Shown here: in pieces, positions 23,872 to 32,713 of the stretch
How the letters are laid out: each line of letters opens with the position of its first letter
Numbering within the stretch: the first letter of the stretch is position 1
Origin: Anaerolineales bacterium
GTDB taxonomy: Bacteria; Chloroflexota; Anaerolineae; Aggregatilineales; J027
Reading direction: 5' to 3'
DNA length: 64,000 bases
Assembly (NCBI GenBank): GCA_020634155.1
Contig: JACKCI010000001.1
Coordinates: 1,488,001-1,552,000 of the forward strand
The notes under the pieces: model-generated
Database searches by the model: none
Told to the model about the DNA's origin: nothing
What the model saw: the letters and a program-made list of their open reading frames with translations, nothing else
Position numbers and translations under genes: made by a program

Positions 23872-26610
23872 ATGAATCAAAGAAAAATGCTTCCAGACCT
23901 TTTGTTACTTGGGGTTGCACTAGGTCTTCCACTATTTATATTTGTTGGGCCTCTGGCCTTCTACCTCTTAGTTATCTACCCCAGTGATGCAGAGAGTGTT
24001 GAGGCCAGTACACAAACAATCGCCATCTCCGAACATGCGGCGGCACTCGCTACCCTTGCCGACGCCCCAGTACGTCCGGCCTTCGAGCCGTCTGTCACCT
24101 ATAGCGAATCAATGGTTCGCGCTGGACAAAGCAATTTCCTTGGCGTTTGTGCAGCCTGTCATGGTACCAACGCAAAGGGTGTTGCTGGACTAGGCAAGAC
24201 CCTAATCGGTAGCCCCTTTGTTCGTTCCAATACTGATGATGAACTCTTAGCCTTTGTTACCGTAGGGCGTACCATCTGGGACCCAGCCAACACCACAGGG
24301 GTCGCCATGCCCGCACGCGGTGGCAATCCCGGCTTCTCTGACCGCGATATTCTAAACATCATTGCCTATATTCGGGTCACCGATGGCACCGCAACTGTTG
24401 GCGGCAGTGATATGGTTACCAACCCCACCACTGATGAATCTGGAAACACCACCCCACCTACCCCCTCCGAACCCGTTGAATACACGCCTATTGATATTTC
24501 GGCCTTAGCAGGCGGCGGGAACAGCGAACCTGATGAAACCGAGACTGTCACCCGTAGCGGACGTGATGGCGAAACGCTTGCCAATCTATTCTGCGAAGTG
24601 GATGACGCCAGCCGTGCCATGTGCGAGTACCTCAGCGGCATTGAAGACCAAACTCGCGTTATCGATTTACTCACCAACGGCTCCTCTCCATTTGATAGCG
24701 ACATTCCCACCGGCGTCATCGTTCCCCAATATGGTGGCACTCTCTTCTTTACGGACGACGAGGTGCTAAACCTGATTGACTTCTGGCACCCCCCTGCACC
24801 TACAGGTGATGACGCTGGAACCGAAGTTGTTGTCCGTCCGGGCCGTGATGGTGCAACCCTTGAGGCTGCCTTCTGCGAAGTGGATGACGCCAGCCGTGCC
24901 GCTTGCGATTATCTGCGGAGTGTGGATGACCCTGCCCGTTTGATTGATTTGCTCACCAATGGCTCCTCACCCTTCGATAGCAACATCCCTGAAGGCGTTT
25001 TCATCACCCAACGCGGAGGTAATCTATTCTTCACCGATGATGAAATTCTCAATCTGGTAGACTATTGGCTACCACCCGCAGGCACTGATTCCGGCGCTGA
25101 TACCTCAGCCGTCCGTCCGGGCCGTAGTGGAGCCGAGATTGAAACCGCGCTGTGCGAAGTCGATGATGCCAGCCGTGCCATGTGTGACTATCTGCGCTCA
25201 TTGGTCACGGAAGATGGGACCAACTATGCACGCCTAGTCGATTTACTCAAGACTGGCTCTTCTCCCTTTGATAGCAGCATCCCTGAAGGGGTCATCGTTC
25301 CCCAAATGGGTGGCTTGCTCTTACTCTCCGATGATGAAGTGTTGAATTTCGTAGATTATCTCTATAACCAAGCTGGGTTTACCTCGCCGGGGCAAAGTCT
25401 CACGACGGCCCCCGGCCCCAGCCGTAGCGAAGTCACAATTGCAGCCCCCCCCCCAGACGAGCGGAGCGGGGGCGCAGTCTATGATGCCCTTTGTAAAGTC
25501 AACGAGAGCAGTGAGTCCATGTGTGACTACCTGCTCTCTGTCATTATTGAGGAGAAAAAAGACCGCAACGGCCTCTATGACCTGCTGGTCAATGGTTCAT
25601 CTCCCTTTGATAACAGCCTCCCCGAAGGCATCGTTATCCCCCAACGCGGCGGGATGCTTTTACTAAAAGATGAAGAAATACAGAATTTTCTAGACTATCT
25701 TTATTCTGAAGCTGCGGCTGAGTCTGGCAGCCTCGGCAGCTTGACTTATGTAGATCGCTTGCAGGGGTCGGTGACTTATCCCCCCCGCCAAGTGATGGAC
25801 TTTACCGTACCCTCCACCACAGGTGAACCCTTCACCCTGAATGAACAGCGCGGCAAACTCATCATGCTCTATTTTGGCTATATGACCTGCCCTGATGTCT
25901 GCCCCGCCACCCTTGTTGATATGATGCGGGCCTACCGTGAGGCGGGCGAACCCAAAGATGAAGTCACGGTCTTATTCATCACGATAGACCCTGAACGCGA
26001 TAGTCTGGATGTGATGTCGCGCTACCTTGGGGCCTTCCATCCCGATTTCATCGGCCTCCGCCCTGAAAGCCAAGAGCAACTTGATGCCATGATGGAGAGT
26101 TTTGGGGTTACGGCTACCAAGCGCATTGTTGAAGATTCCGCGCTAGGCTATTTGATGGATCACAGTGCTACCGTCTACTTGCTCGGCCCCGATGGGCGCA
26201 TGATTTCCCAATTCCCCTTTGGCGTACCCTATTCCGAAATCACCAACGACCTCAATGTCTTGATGGCCTATACCGTCGCTCCGGAGAAATTCGCAAATGG
26301 ACGGGTTGTGACCGAAAGCGACCCCGCTCGTGAATACCGAATTGTCATTCCGGATGGTACCTTCAGCCAAATTATGATGGGTACCGACCCCGGTATCATC
26401 CCCCTCAAAATTGAATTGACTTTGGGGGAACAAGATGTATTGGTACTTGAGAATCATGACAACGCCGACTATTTGGTTGGTGGTATTTGGGTAGCGCCCT
26501 ATGAAACCGTCCGTAAGCAATTCTACCAGCCCCAGACTTTTATTGGGCTTTGTACTGTCACGGTTGGGCGTGACCTTGTAGAGATTATCGTCAGTGAACC
26601 AGCCAGTTGA
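23872..26610 (+). CDS. Membrane-anchored fusion: cytochrome c, four haem-less cytochrome-like repeats, SCO1 domain, cupredoxin-like end
   Basis: 912 residues. A signal anchor (about 10-36) is followed by a class I cytochrome c domain with haem motif CAACH (93-97) and Met ligand M146 in AMPARGG. Four repeats of about 90 residues then follow; each has a Cys pair spaced CX9C (C241/C251, C335/C345, C428/C438, C541/C551), a NGSSPFD block and a PQRGG-FFTDDE-LN-VDY block. That last block lines up with MPARGG-GFSDRDILNIIAYI of the true cytochrome, so they look like cytochrome c domains that lost haem. Residues about 640-800 are an SCO1/SenC thioredoxin-fold domain with C673, C677 and H764, which bind copper in the family. 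The last 100 residues resemble a cupredoxin. It is probably an extracytoplasmic copper/redox protein linked to respiratory oxidase assembly or to the divergent multicopper oxidase. Confidence 0.88.
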   Translation: MNQRKMLPDLLLLGVALGLPLFIFVGPLAFYLLVIYPSDAESVEASTQTIAISEHAAALATLADAPVRPAFEPSVTYSESMVRAGQSNFLGVCAACHGTNAKGVAGLGKTLIGSPFVRSNTDDELLAFVTVGRTIWDPANTTGVAMPARGGNPGFSDRDILNIIAYIRVTDGTATVGGSDMVTNPTTDESGNTTPPTPSEPVEYTPIDISALAGGGNSEPDETETVTRSGRDGETLANLFCEVDDASRAMCEYLSGIEDQTRVIDLLTNGSSPFDSDIPTGVIVPQYGGTLFFTDDEVLNLIDFWHPPAPTGDDAGTEVVVRPGRDGATLEAAFCEVDDASRAACDYLRSVDDPARLIDLLTNGSSPFDSNIPEGVFITQRGGNLFFTDDEILNLVDYWLPPAGTDSGADTSAVRPGRSGAEIETALCEVDDASRAMCDYLRSLVTEDGTNYARLVDLLKTGSSPFDSSIPEGVIVPQMGGLLLLSDDEVLNFVDYLYNQAGFTSPGQSLTTAPGPSRSEVTIAAPPPDERSGGAVYDALCKVNESSESMCDYLLSVIIEEKKDRNGLYDLLVNGSSPFDNSLPEGIVIPQRGGMLLLKDEEIQNFLDYLYSEAAAESGSLGSLTYVDRLQGSVTYPPRQVMDFTVPSTTGEPFTLNEQRGKLIMLYFGYMTCPDVCPATLVDMMRAYREAGEPKDEVTVLFITIDPERDSLDVMSRYLGAFHPDFIGLRPESQEQLDAMMESFGVTATKRIVEDSALGYLMDHSATVYLLGPDGRMISQFPFGVPYSEITNDLNVLMAYTVAPEKFANGRVVTESDPAREYRIVIPDGTFSQIMMGTDPGIIPLKIELTLGEQDVLVLENHDNADYLVGGIWVAPYETVRKQFYQPQTFIGLCTVTVGRDLVEIIVSEPAS

Positions 26611-26621
26611 CCAGTTGAAAT

Positions 26622-26685
26622 AACCCCCTGTTACCTTTAGACTAGTATTGCTCTTGTCATCATCTAAGGTTCCCTACAGGGGGTT
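26622..26685 (+). promoter_or_regulatory. Stem-loop covering the ribosome binding site of the 5'-nucleotidase gene
   Basis: AACCCCCTGT (26622-26631) pairs perfectly with ACAGGGGGTT (26676-26685). An inner stem (26633-26641 with 26663-26670, one bulge) continues it. The right arm contains the only SD-like G-run and ends one base before the ATG at 26687. It could be a translational switch, or a terminator for the upstream gene, though the following T-run is only three bases. Confidence 0.5.
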
Positions 26686-26686
26686 T

Positions 26687-28252
26687 ATGTTAAAGAAAGC
26701 TGGCTTTTTACTGGTGCTTTTATTCATTGTGGCTCTGCCTGCCAGCTACGCTCAAGAGACAGGCACGCCGTTCCAACTCACACTTATGCACACCAATGAT
26801 ACCCACGCCAATTATCTACCACAGCGCGATGGGGTTGGGGGTGTTGCTCGCCAAGCCACCGCTGTGAAGCAAATCCGTGCTGAGGCTAAACACAGCTTGC
26901 TTGTTGATGCAGGTGACCGCTTCACAGGCTCTGTTTTCCATAGCTTCTATCAAGGTCAAGATAATGTCCGTGTCATGAACCTATTGGGTTATGATGCTAT
27001 GGTATTGGGGAGTTATGAGTTTACGCATGGACCGGATGTACTGGCAGATTTTGTGAATGCGCTCAATTTCCCTGTGGTTGTTTCCAATGTCGATTTCAGC
27101 GCTTATGAGAATCTGGCTGCGATTCAACCCTATATCATCCGTGACTTTGATGGTGAGCAAATAGGCATCATCGGTGTCACGCGGGGTGACTCGCGCCTCC
27201 GTCCTATCCCTGATCTCGTTTTCGATACCGATTATGTGGGGGTTGTCCAGAACACCATTGATACCCTCACTACCCAAGGTGTTAACAAAGTCATTCTCAT
27301 TTCCCATCTGGGCTATTTTGATGATTTGGAAATGGCAACTAACCTCAATGGTGTAGATATCATCGTTGGGGGCGACACCAATACCCTTCTCAGTAATAGC
27401 TTACCTGATGCTGAAGGGGCCTACCCCACCGTGATTGATAGCGCCAGTGGTGACCCCGTCTTGGTCGTCCAAGCATGGGATAAGACCCAAGTGATGGGTC
27501 ACCTTGATGTGACATTTGATGCCGATGGCGTTCTGATTGAATGGGATGGTGATGCTATCCTGCTTGATGATAGCCTTGAGCCTGACCCTGACATGCAGGC
27601 GTTAATCGATGACATGGATTCGGAAATCGGGGGCTTTTTGAGCCAAACCGTCGGCGAAAATACCATCTACCTTGATGGAACTGAAGAAGTCTGCCGCTAT
27701 AGCGAGTGTAACATGGGCAACATTATCACTGACGCGATGCGGGCTGCCACAGGCGCTCAAATAGCTTTTCAAAATGGTGGCGGTATTCGGGCCAGCATTG
27801 AGACAGGCACCGTCACAGTAGGCGACGTCTTGAATGTGCTACCCTTCAACAATACCTATGTTATCTTTGAAGTGACAGGCATTGATGTGATAGCCGCCCT
27901 TGAAAACGGGGTCTCCCGCACTGATGCCACCGAGGGAACAGGCCGTTTCCTGCAAGTATCTGGCCTGCGCTATTCATGGGACGGTAGCCAACCCGTTGGG
28001 CGGCGCGTGGTCAGTGTAGAAGTCATGAACGAAGATGGCGAGTATGAGCCACTCGACCCTGATGAAATCTACTCCATTGCCACCAATGATTATCTGTCAG
28101 TAGGCGGTGATGCCTATGATATGTTTGCCAATAATGCCCGCAATAGCTACGACTTTGGGCGTACCTTAGACGAAGCGGTGCGTGATTATATCGCGCAAAC
28201 TAGCCCCGTTGCAGCTCAAACCGAGGGCCGTATTATCCGCATTGACCGTTAG
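26687..28252 (+). CDS. Secreted 5'-nucleotidase / metallophosphoesterase (UshA family)
   Basis: 521 residues from the ATG at 26687, which gives a clean signal peptide (MLKKAGFLLVLLFIVALPASYA); the frame opens 13 codons earlier but without SD. The N-terminal metallophosphoesterase has the metal ligands in LMHTNDTHANYLP, DAGDRFTGS, LGSYEFTHG (the usual GNHEFD is changed to GSYEFT, so the Asn-His pair is missing), and SHLGYFDD and GGDTNT. The C-terminal 5_nucleotid_C domain has CNMGNIITDAMRA and FQNGGGIRASI. Enzymes of this family hydrolyse nucleotides or UDP-sugars outside the cell. The altered GNHE motif makes full activity uncertain. The stop abuts that of the convergent kinase with no spacer. 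Confidence 0.86.
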   Translation: MLKKAGFLLVLLFIVALPASYAQETGTPFQLTLMHTNDTHANYLPQRDGVGGVARQATAVKQIRAEAKHSLLVDAGDRFTGSVFHSFYQGQDNVRVMNLLGYDAMVLGSYEFTHGPDVLADFVNALNFPVVVSNVDFSAYENLAAIQPYIIRDFDGEQIGIIGVTRGDSRLRPIPDLVFDTDYVGVVQNTIDTLTTQGVNKVILISHLGYFDDLEMATNLNGVDIIVGGDTNTLLSNSLPDAEGAYPTVIDSASGDPVLVVQAWDKTQVMGHLDVTFDADGVLIEWDGDAILLDDSLEPDPDMQALIDDMDSEIGGFLSQTVGENTIYLDGTEEVCRYSECNMGNIITDAMRAATGAQIAFQNGGGIRASIETGTVTVGDVLNVLPFNNTYVIFEVTGIDVIAALENGVSRTDATEGTGRFLQVSGLRYSWDGSQPVGRRVVSVEVMNEDGEYEPLDPDEIYSIATNDYLSVGGDAYDMFANNARNSYDFGRTLDEAVRDYIAQTSPVAAQTEGRIIRIDR

Positions 28253-31200
28253 TTATTTGCACGGTTCAAGCAGGTATTGTTCGCGCTCCGAACACGACAA
28301 CGGATAGACATATCGATTTGCTTCTACCCAGTCTAATAAGGATTGGGTAGAAGCAGGCAAGACCTGAATCACCCCATCACTAGCAGCCGCCATTACCCAA
28401 TTGTCCTCCTGAAGCCATACCCCACCCCATATATCACCTGACCAATCACTATAGACGGTAAGGGGTTGGCCTGTTTGGGCATCCCACAAACGCACCGTGC
28501 GGTCACGCGATGTTGACAAGATGGACAGCCCATCCGAGCTAAAAGCTACTGCATTCACCCAATCCGTATGCCCCTCAAAGCCGCGCACCGATTCGCCTGT
28601 AACTGCATCCCACACGATAATGGTCTTATCCACTGAGGCCGTCACAATCCACCGTCCGTCGGCGCTAAAGGCCACATCGCTTACATTATTGGTATGTCCG
28701 GTTAGGGTAAAAATCACCTGCCCTGTGTTTACATCCCACACAATCACTGAGCGATCAGCCGAAGCCGACGCAACCCGTGTATTGTCAGGGCTTAACGCCA
28801 CCGCAAGAATGCTATTGGTATGCAGCGCCTCAAACGTCCGTAACGCTTCGCCTGTTGTTAAATCCCATAAAATTAGGGTACGGTCTCGCGCTCCGGAAAT
28901 CGCTCGTTTACCATCAGCCATAAAAACCACATCATTCACCTGATTGGTATGCCCCCGCAACGTCTGGAGTGGAGTACCTGTTGCTAAGTCCCACAAAATT
29001 AAGGTACGGTCAGTTGAGGCCGTCAGGGCTTGGGTACCATCTGGACTGAGCGCAACCGCATTCACGCTATCGGTATGGGCATCAATGGGAAATTCATAGA
29101 CCACCTTATCTTGCGTCCAATCCCAACCGATTAACCGCATATCCAAGGTAGTCAGCACGGCTAAGTGTTCACCAAAAGCAGCCGTTACCACATTGGTCGC
29201 GTCAAGGCTCAAGCGAGCAATATCAATCCCCGCATCGGCAGACCACAAACGCAAATCCGTATCTGCCGCACCCGACAAAATCCATTGCCCGTCAGCACTC
29301 CACACCAAATCCGTAACTTGGAGGCTATGCCCAACTAAGCGTTGAAGGATTTGACCTTGCTCCACATTCCAGCGAATCAGGCTATTATCCCCCCCACCCC
29401 CAGCAAATGGGCTGCCACCAGCCGTCACAATTTGTCGCCCGTCGGGACTGAAGGCCACCGCCAGCACCCGCTCATTATGTCCTGTCAACAATCGCTGCTG
29501 TGTAAAAGATTCAACATTCCAGATAATCACACGAGTATCATTAGCAACTGAGACCAAAAACTGCCCATCAGGGCTAAACACTATATCGTTAACGGTATCA
29601 TTATGCCCTGTCAGTTGGGCCAACAAAGTGCCATTTTCAATATCCCACACCATCACAGTGTTATCTGCTGAACCAGCCGCTACTCGCAACCCATCAGGGC
29701 TAAAAGCAACACTTGTCACACGGTCAGTATGGTCAGTAAAACGCTGAACGAGCGCGGTTGTTGCCGCATCCCACACCGCAACCGAGCCATCGCGTGAAGC
29801 TGAGGCCATGCGTAAGCCATCAGGACTAAAAGCAACCGCCAACACATCATCTTGATGCCCTTGCCACGTATTTATGACCACACCCGTTGACATCTCCCAA
29901 GCGACAAGGCTACCACGGGCATTACCCCCAACGACAACCGTGTTATCTGGACTAAGCGCAATGGTCAGGGTGTTTTCGGTATCATTTTGCCAACGGTTGG
30001 TAATCTGGCGGGTTGTAGCATCCCAGACCAATACCAACCCGTTTCCATCCACCGATACTATTTGTTGATTGTCGGTAGTTAAGGCAACGGTATTCACCCG
30101 ACTCTGGTGACCTTGGAAAAGCCGTGTTGCAGCCATTGGGATAATCTCTGTAAGCACATCACGAGCTTGGGCAGGTGGTTGTGGTATACGATTGGCTTCG
30201 AGAGCCAGCGACAAGGCTAAATCAACTTGGCTAGTAGTTAGCAACTCGCCAACATCATCAACCAGTGAAAGGGAGCGCAATTCATCCGCACGCCGTTGAG
30301 CAATTGCCGCTGAAGTCGCGGCTACCGCAGCCTCTGACTGAGCAAGCTGGGCGTTCACCTCTGCCACATCACGGGCTTGCTGGGCTTCAGTACGTTGGTC
30401 AAGCGCCAAGATACTCAGCCCAATAGCCCCCGCCAAAGCAATCCCCATCACCACTAACAACACCACCCGAAACCGGTCCGCCCGTGCTTTTAGGGCTGCT
30501 TCTCGGTTGAGGCGTTCTTGCTCAATCTTTTCACGGTGTTCGCGGGCCTCAACACTCGCCTGCACATAGGCACGCTCAACATCTGTAACTGCAACAGTCG
30601 CTCCCCCCAGCCACGACTCAAATTGACTTAATTGAAGGCCGTGCATCAAAAAGCTAGGGTCTTGGCGACCTGTCTGCCATTCATTAACCAGTTCAGCTAA
30701 ACGCCGTTGCTGGCGAATATCCTCACGGCTGGTATCGAGCCATTGGCGTAGGCGTCGCCATTCTCGAATAAGGGCCTCATGGGCAACCTCTACAGTTGGC
30801 TCACGAGTAGACGGAGCATGGTCAAAGCTCAAGAGGCGATAGCGCCCAAATATATCCAAAACCTCTTGTAACGACTGGCTATCCGGCATAATCGCGCCTA
30901 GCTCTGAACGCAACGTGCGCCGTCGCACATCTTCAGTGCCTTCGCCAAGGGTCACCAAGCGCAAGAACACTTGACGCGCAGTGTCTTGTTGCACAGGCGT
31001 TAACTCTTTATAAACCTGCTCGGCCCGTTTTGCCAGAGCACCTGCTACCCGCCCTATCGACTGATAAGAGGAGAGCGTCATCATACGCCCTTTGCGCCGC
31101 TCAAATATCTCGGTGAGGGCGTGCTGCAATAGCGGCAAGGCACCCGGCTCCTCCCGCACATCCCCAATGATAGCCGCCTTGAGTTCTGGCTCAATTTGAA

Positions 31201-32698
31201 TGCCAACGCGCTGGGCAGGTGCGGCAATGGTGCGGTCTAGCTCATCCGCTGTCAAAGGTAGCACCACTTGGGTTCGCATCTGCATTAGCTTGCCGAAGGC
31301 TTCATATAACAGAGGTCGATCATAGAAGTCCGCCCGCAGGGTTATCAACACCCGCACACGGCACGGCACTTGGGTCACCGCTTGATGCAGCAAGGCCAAG
31401 AAGTGCCGCCGCAGCTTTTCATCGGAACTCATCGTGAAGACTTCCTCGAACTGGTCAATCACCAGCAGCAAGTCGCCTTCAGTACCTTCAAGAATTTGTT
31501 GGGCCGCGGTGCTTAACCCTTGTTCACTCTCTGTCAATAACTGGTACAAATTCGGCAGGGGGCGTAGGGCAACACTTAAGAGGGCCGTTGCCAATTCCTC
31601 AATAGGATTCACACTCGGCACAAAATTAGCAATAAACCACTTGTCCGATTTCAGCATCACCCCTTTGCGGAGTAGTGGCACCAACCCTGCCTTGACCAAG
31701 CTCGATTTGCCGCTCCCACTCGGCCCAACCACCGCCAAGAAACGCCCATCTTTCATGCGTTCCATCAGTTGATTGACGAGGGCCTCACGTCCAAAAAACA
31801 CATCCGAATCGGCCTCATCAAAAGGCCGCAAACCCTTGTAAGGGTTCCGCACATCCCCTGTATCGACAATAATCTCAAGGGTGTCATCACGTTCAAGCAA
31901 GGCTTCGCGGAAATCTTTGGCAAGCGCCAGCACATCGGTATAGCGCAAGAATGGGTCCTTGGCCGTTGCCAATTGAATAATCTGATTGACCTTTTCGGAT
32001 AAGTCTGCACGGGTCAAGGCCGGCAAGGGATCAAGCAGATGCTTCGTAATCAATGACGAAATGCGCGGCTCTGGAAAGGGGTGCCGTCCCGACAACACCT
32101 CATACATCACCACCCCCAGCGCATAAATATCTGATTGAGCGGTGATGGCCTTACCTTTTATCTGTTCAGGCGACATATAGGCGGGCGACCCCGTAATGCC
32201 ATCCTCAATCTCGTTTAGATTCACCACCTTAGCCAACCCAAAATCGCTGAGGTAGGCATTACCTTCTTGGTCGAGCAAGATGTTATCCGGCTTCAAGTCA
32301 CGGTGGACAACCCCTTGACGATGGGACATCGCCAAGGCCGCGCTAATCTGGTCAATGATTCGCACCGCCACTGCAGGCGACAATGGACTTTGCCTCAACA
32401 GATTGCGGAGGTTGTTATTCAGTAACCGCATGACCAGATAAGCGCGGTCAGGTTCCCGCCAGTAGTCAATCAGCGGCACAATGTACGGATGCTCAAGGCG
32501 TGCGACAAGTTGGGCCTCAGTCTCAAATTGCCGAATAAACTCAGGATGATTAGCATATTCCGGCAAAATAATCTTGATAGCGACTTCCCGCTCTACACTC
32601 AGTTGATAGGCTCGATAGACCGCGCCAAAATTGCCAGATCCTAGCAAATCTTCGATTCGATAGCCTTTAACTGTTTGTCCGCTTAGATTGTCTACCAT
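28253..32698 (-). CDS. Ser/Thr kinase - STAND ATPase - 14 WD40 repeat protein
   Basis: 1481 residues. Kinase domain at about 12-265: GSGNFGAVY, VAIKII, HRDLKPDN, DFG and SPAYMSPEQ are intact. The linker block NPYKGLRPFDEADSDVFFGRE opens an nSTAND1-type ATPase with Walker A GPSGSGKSS and Walker B LLLVIDQFEE. A helical part and one membrane segment (VVLLVVMGIALAGAIGLSILAL) follow near 750. The C-terminal 600 residues are 14 WD40 repeats (each with GH...VAFSPDG...WD), enough for two seven-bladed propellers outside the membrane. Such proteins are thought to sense a ligand through the propeller and signal through the kinase. The gene follows the beta-helix gene by 15 bases in the same direction. 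Confidence 0.93.
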   Translation of the reverse strand: MVDNLSGQTVKGYRIEDLLGSGNFGAVYRAYQLSVEREVAIKIILPEYANHPEFIRQFETEAQLVARLEHPYIVPLIDYWREPDRAYLVMRLLNNNLRNLLRQSPLSPAVAVRIIDQISAALAMSHRQGVVHRDLKPDNILLDQEGNAYLSDFGLAKVVNLNEIEDGITGSPAYMSPEQIKGKAITAQSDIYALGVVMYEVLSGRHPFPEPRISSLITKHLLDPLPALTRADLSEKVNQIIQLATAKDPFLRYTDVLALAKDFREALLERDDTLEIIVDTGDVRNPYKGLRPFDEADSDVFFGREALVNQLMERMKDGRFLAVVGPSGSGKSSLVKAGLVPLLRKGVMLKSDKWFIANFVPSVNPIEELATALLSVALRPLPNLYQLLTESEQGLSTAAQQILEGTEGDLLLVIDQFEEVFTMSSDEKLRRHFLALLHQAVTQVPCRVRVLITLRADFYDRPLLYEAFGKLMQMRTQVVLPLTADELDRTIAAPAQRVGIQIEPELKAAIIGDVREEPGALPLLQHALTEIFERRKGRMMTLSSYQSIGRVAGALAKRAEQVYKELTPVQQDTARQVFLRLVTLGEGTEDVRRRTLRSELGAIMPDSQSLQEVLDIFGRYRLLSFDHAPSTREPTVEVAHEALIREWRRLRQWLDTSREDIRQQRRLAELVNEWQTGRQDPSFLMHGLQLSQFESWLGGATVAVTDVERAYVQASVEAREHREKIEQERLNREAALKARADRFRVVLLVVMGIALAGAIGLSILALDQRTEAQQARDVAEVNAQLAQSEAAVAATSAAIAQRRADELRSLSLVDDVGELLTTSQVDLALSLALEANRIPQPPAQARDVLTEIIPMAATRLFQGHQSRVNTVALTTDNQQIVSVDGNGLVLVWDATTRQITNRWQNDTENTLTIALSPDNTVVVGGNARGSLVAWEMSTGVVINTWQGHQDDVLAVAFSPDGLRMASASRDGSVAVWDAATTALVQRFTDHTDRVTSVAFSPDGLRVAAGSADNTVMVWDIENGTLLAQLTGHNDTVNDIVFSPDGQFLVSVANDTRVIIWNVESFTQQRLLTGHNERVLAVAFSPDGRQIVTAGGSPFAGGGGDNSLIRWNVEQGQILQRLVGHSLQVTDLVWSADGQWILSGAADTDLRLWSADAGIDIARLSLDATNVVTAAFGEHLAVLTTLDMRLIGWDWTQDKVVYEFPIDAHTDSVNAVALSPDGTQALTASTDRTLILWDLATGTPLQTLRGHTNQVNDVVFMADGKRAISGARDRTLILWDLTTGEALRTFEALHTNSILAVALSPDNTRVASASADRSVIVWDVNTGQVIFTLTGHTNNVSDVAFSADGRWIVTASVDKTIIVWDAVTGESVRGFEGHTDWVNAVAFSSDGLSILSTSRDRTVRLWDAQTGQPLTVYSDWSGDIWGGVWLQEDNWVMAAASDGVIQVLPASTQSLLDWVEANRYVYPLSCSEREQYLLEPCK

Positions 32699-32713
32699 TG
32701 ATTTTCTTCTACT

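Noticed and set aside
24590..25680. Four repeats in the SCO fusion as possible multi-haem cytochrome
   Set aside because: None has CxxCH; only the first domain (residues 93-97) can bind haem c.
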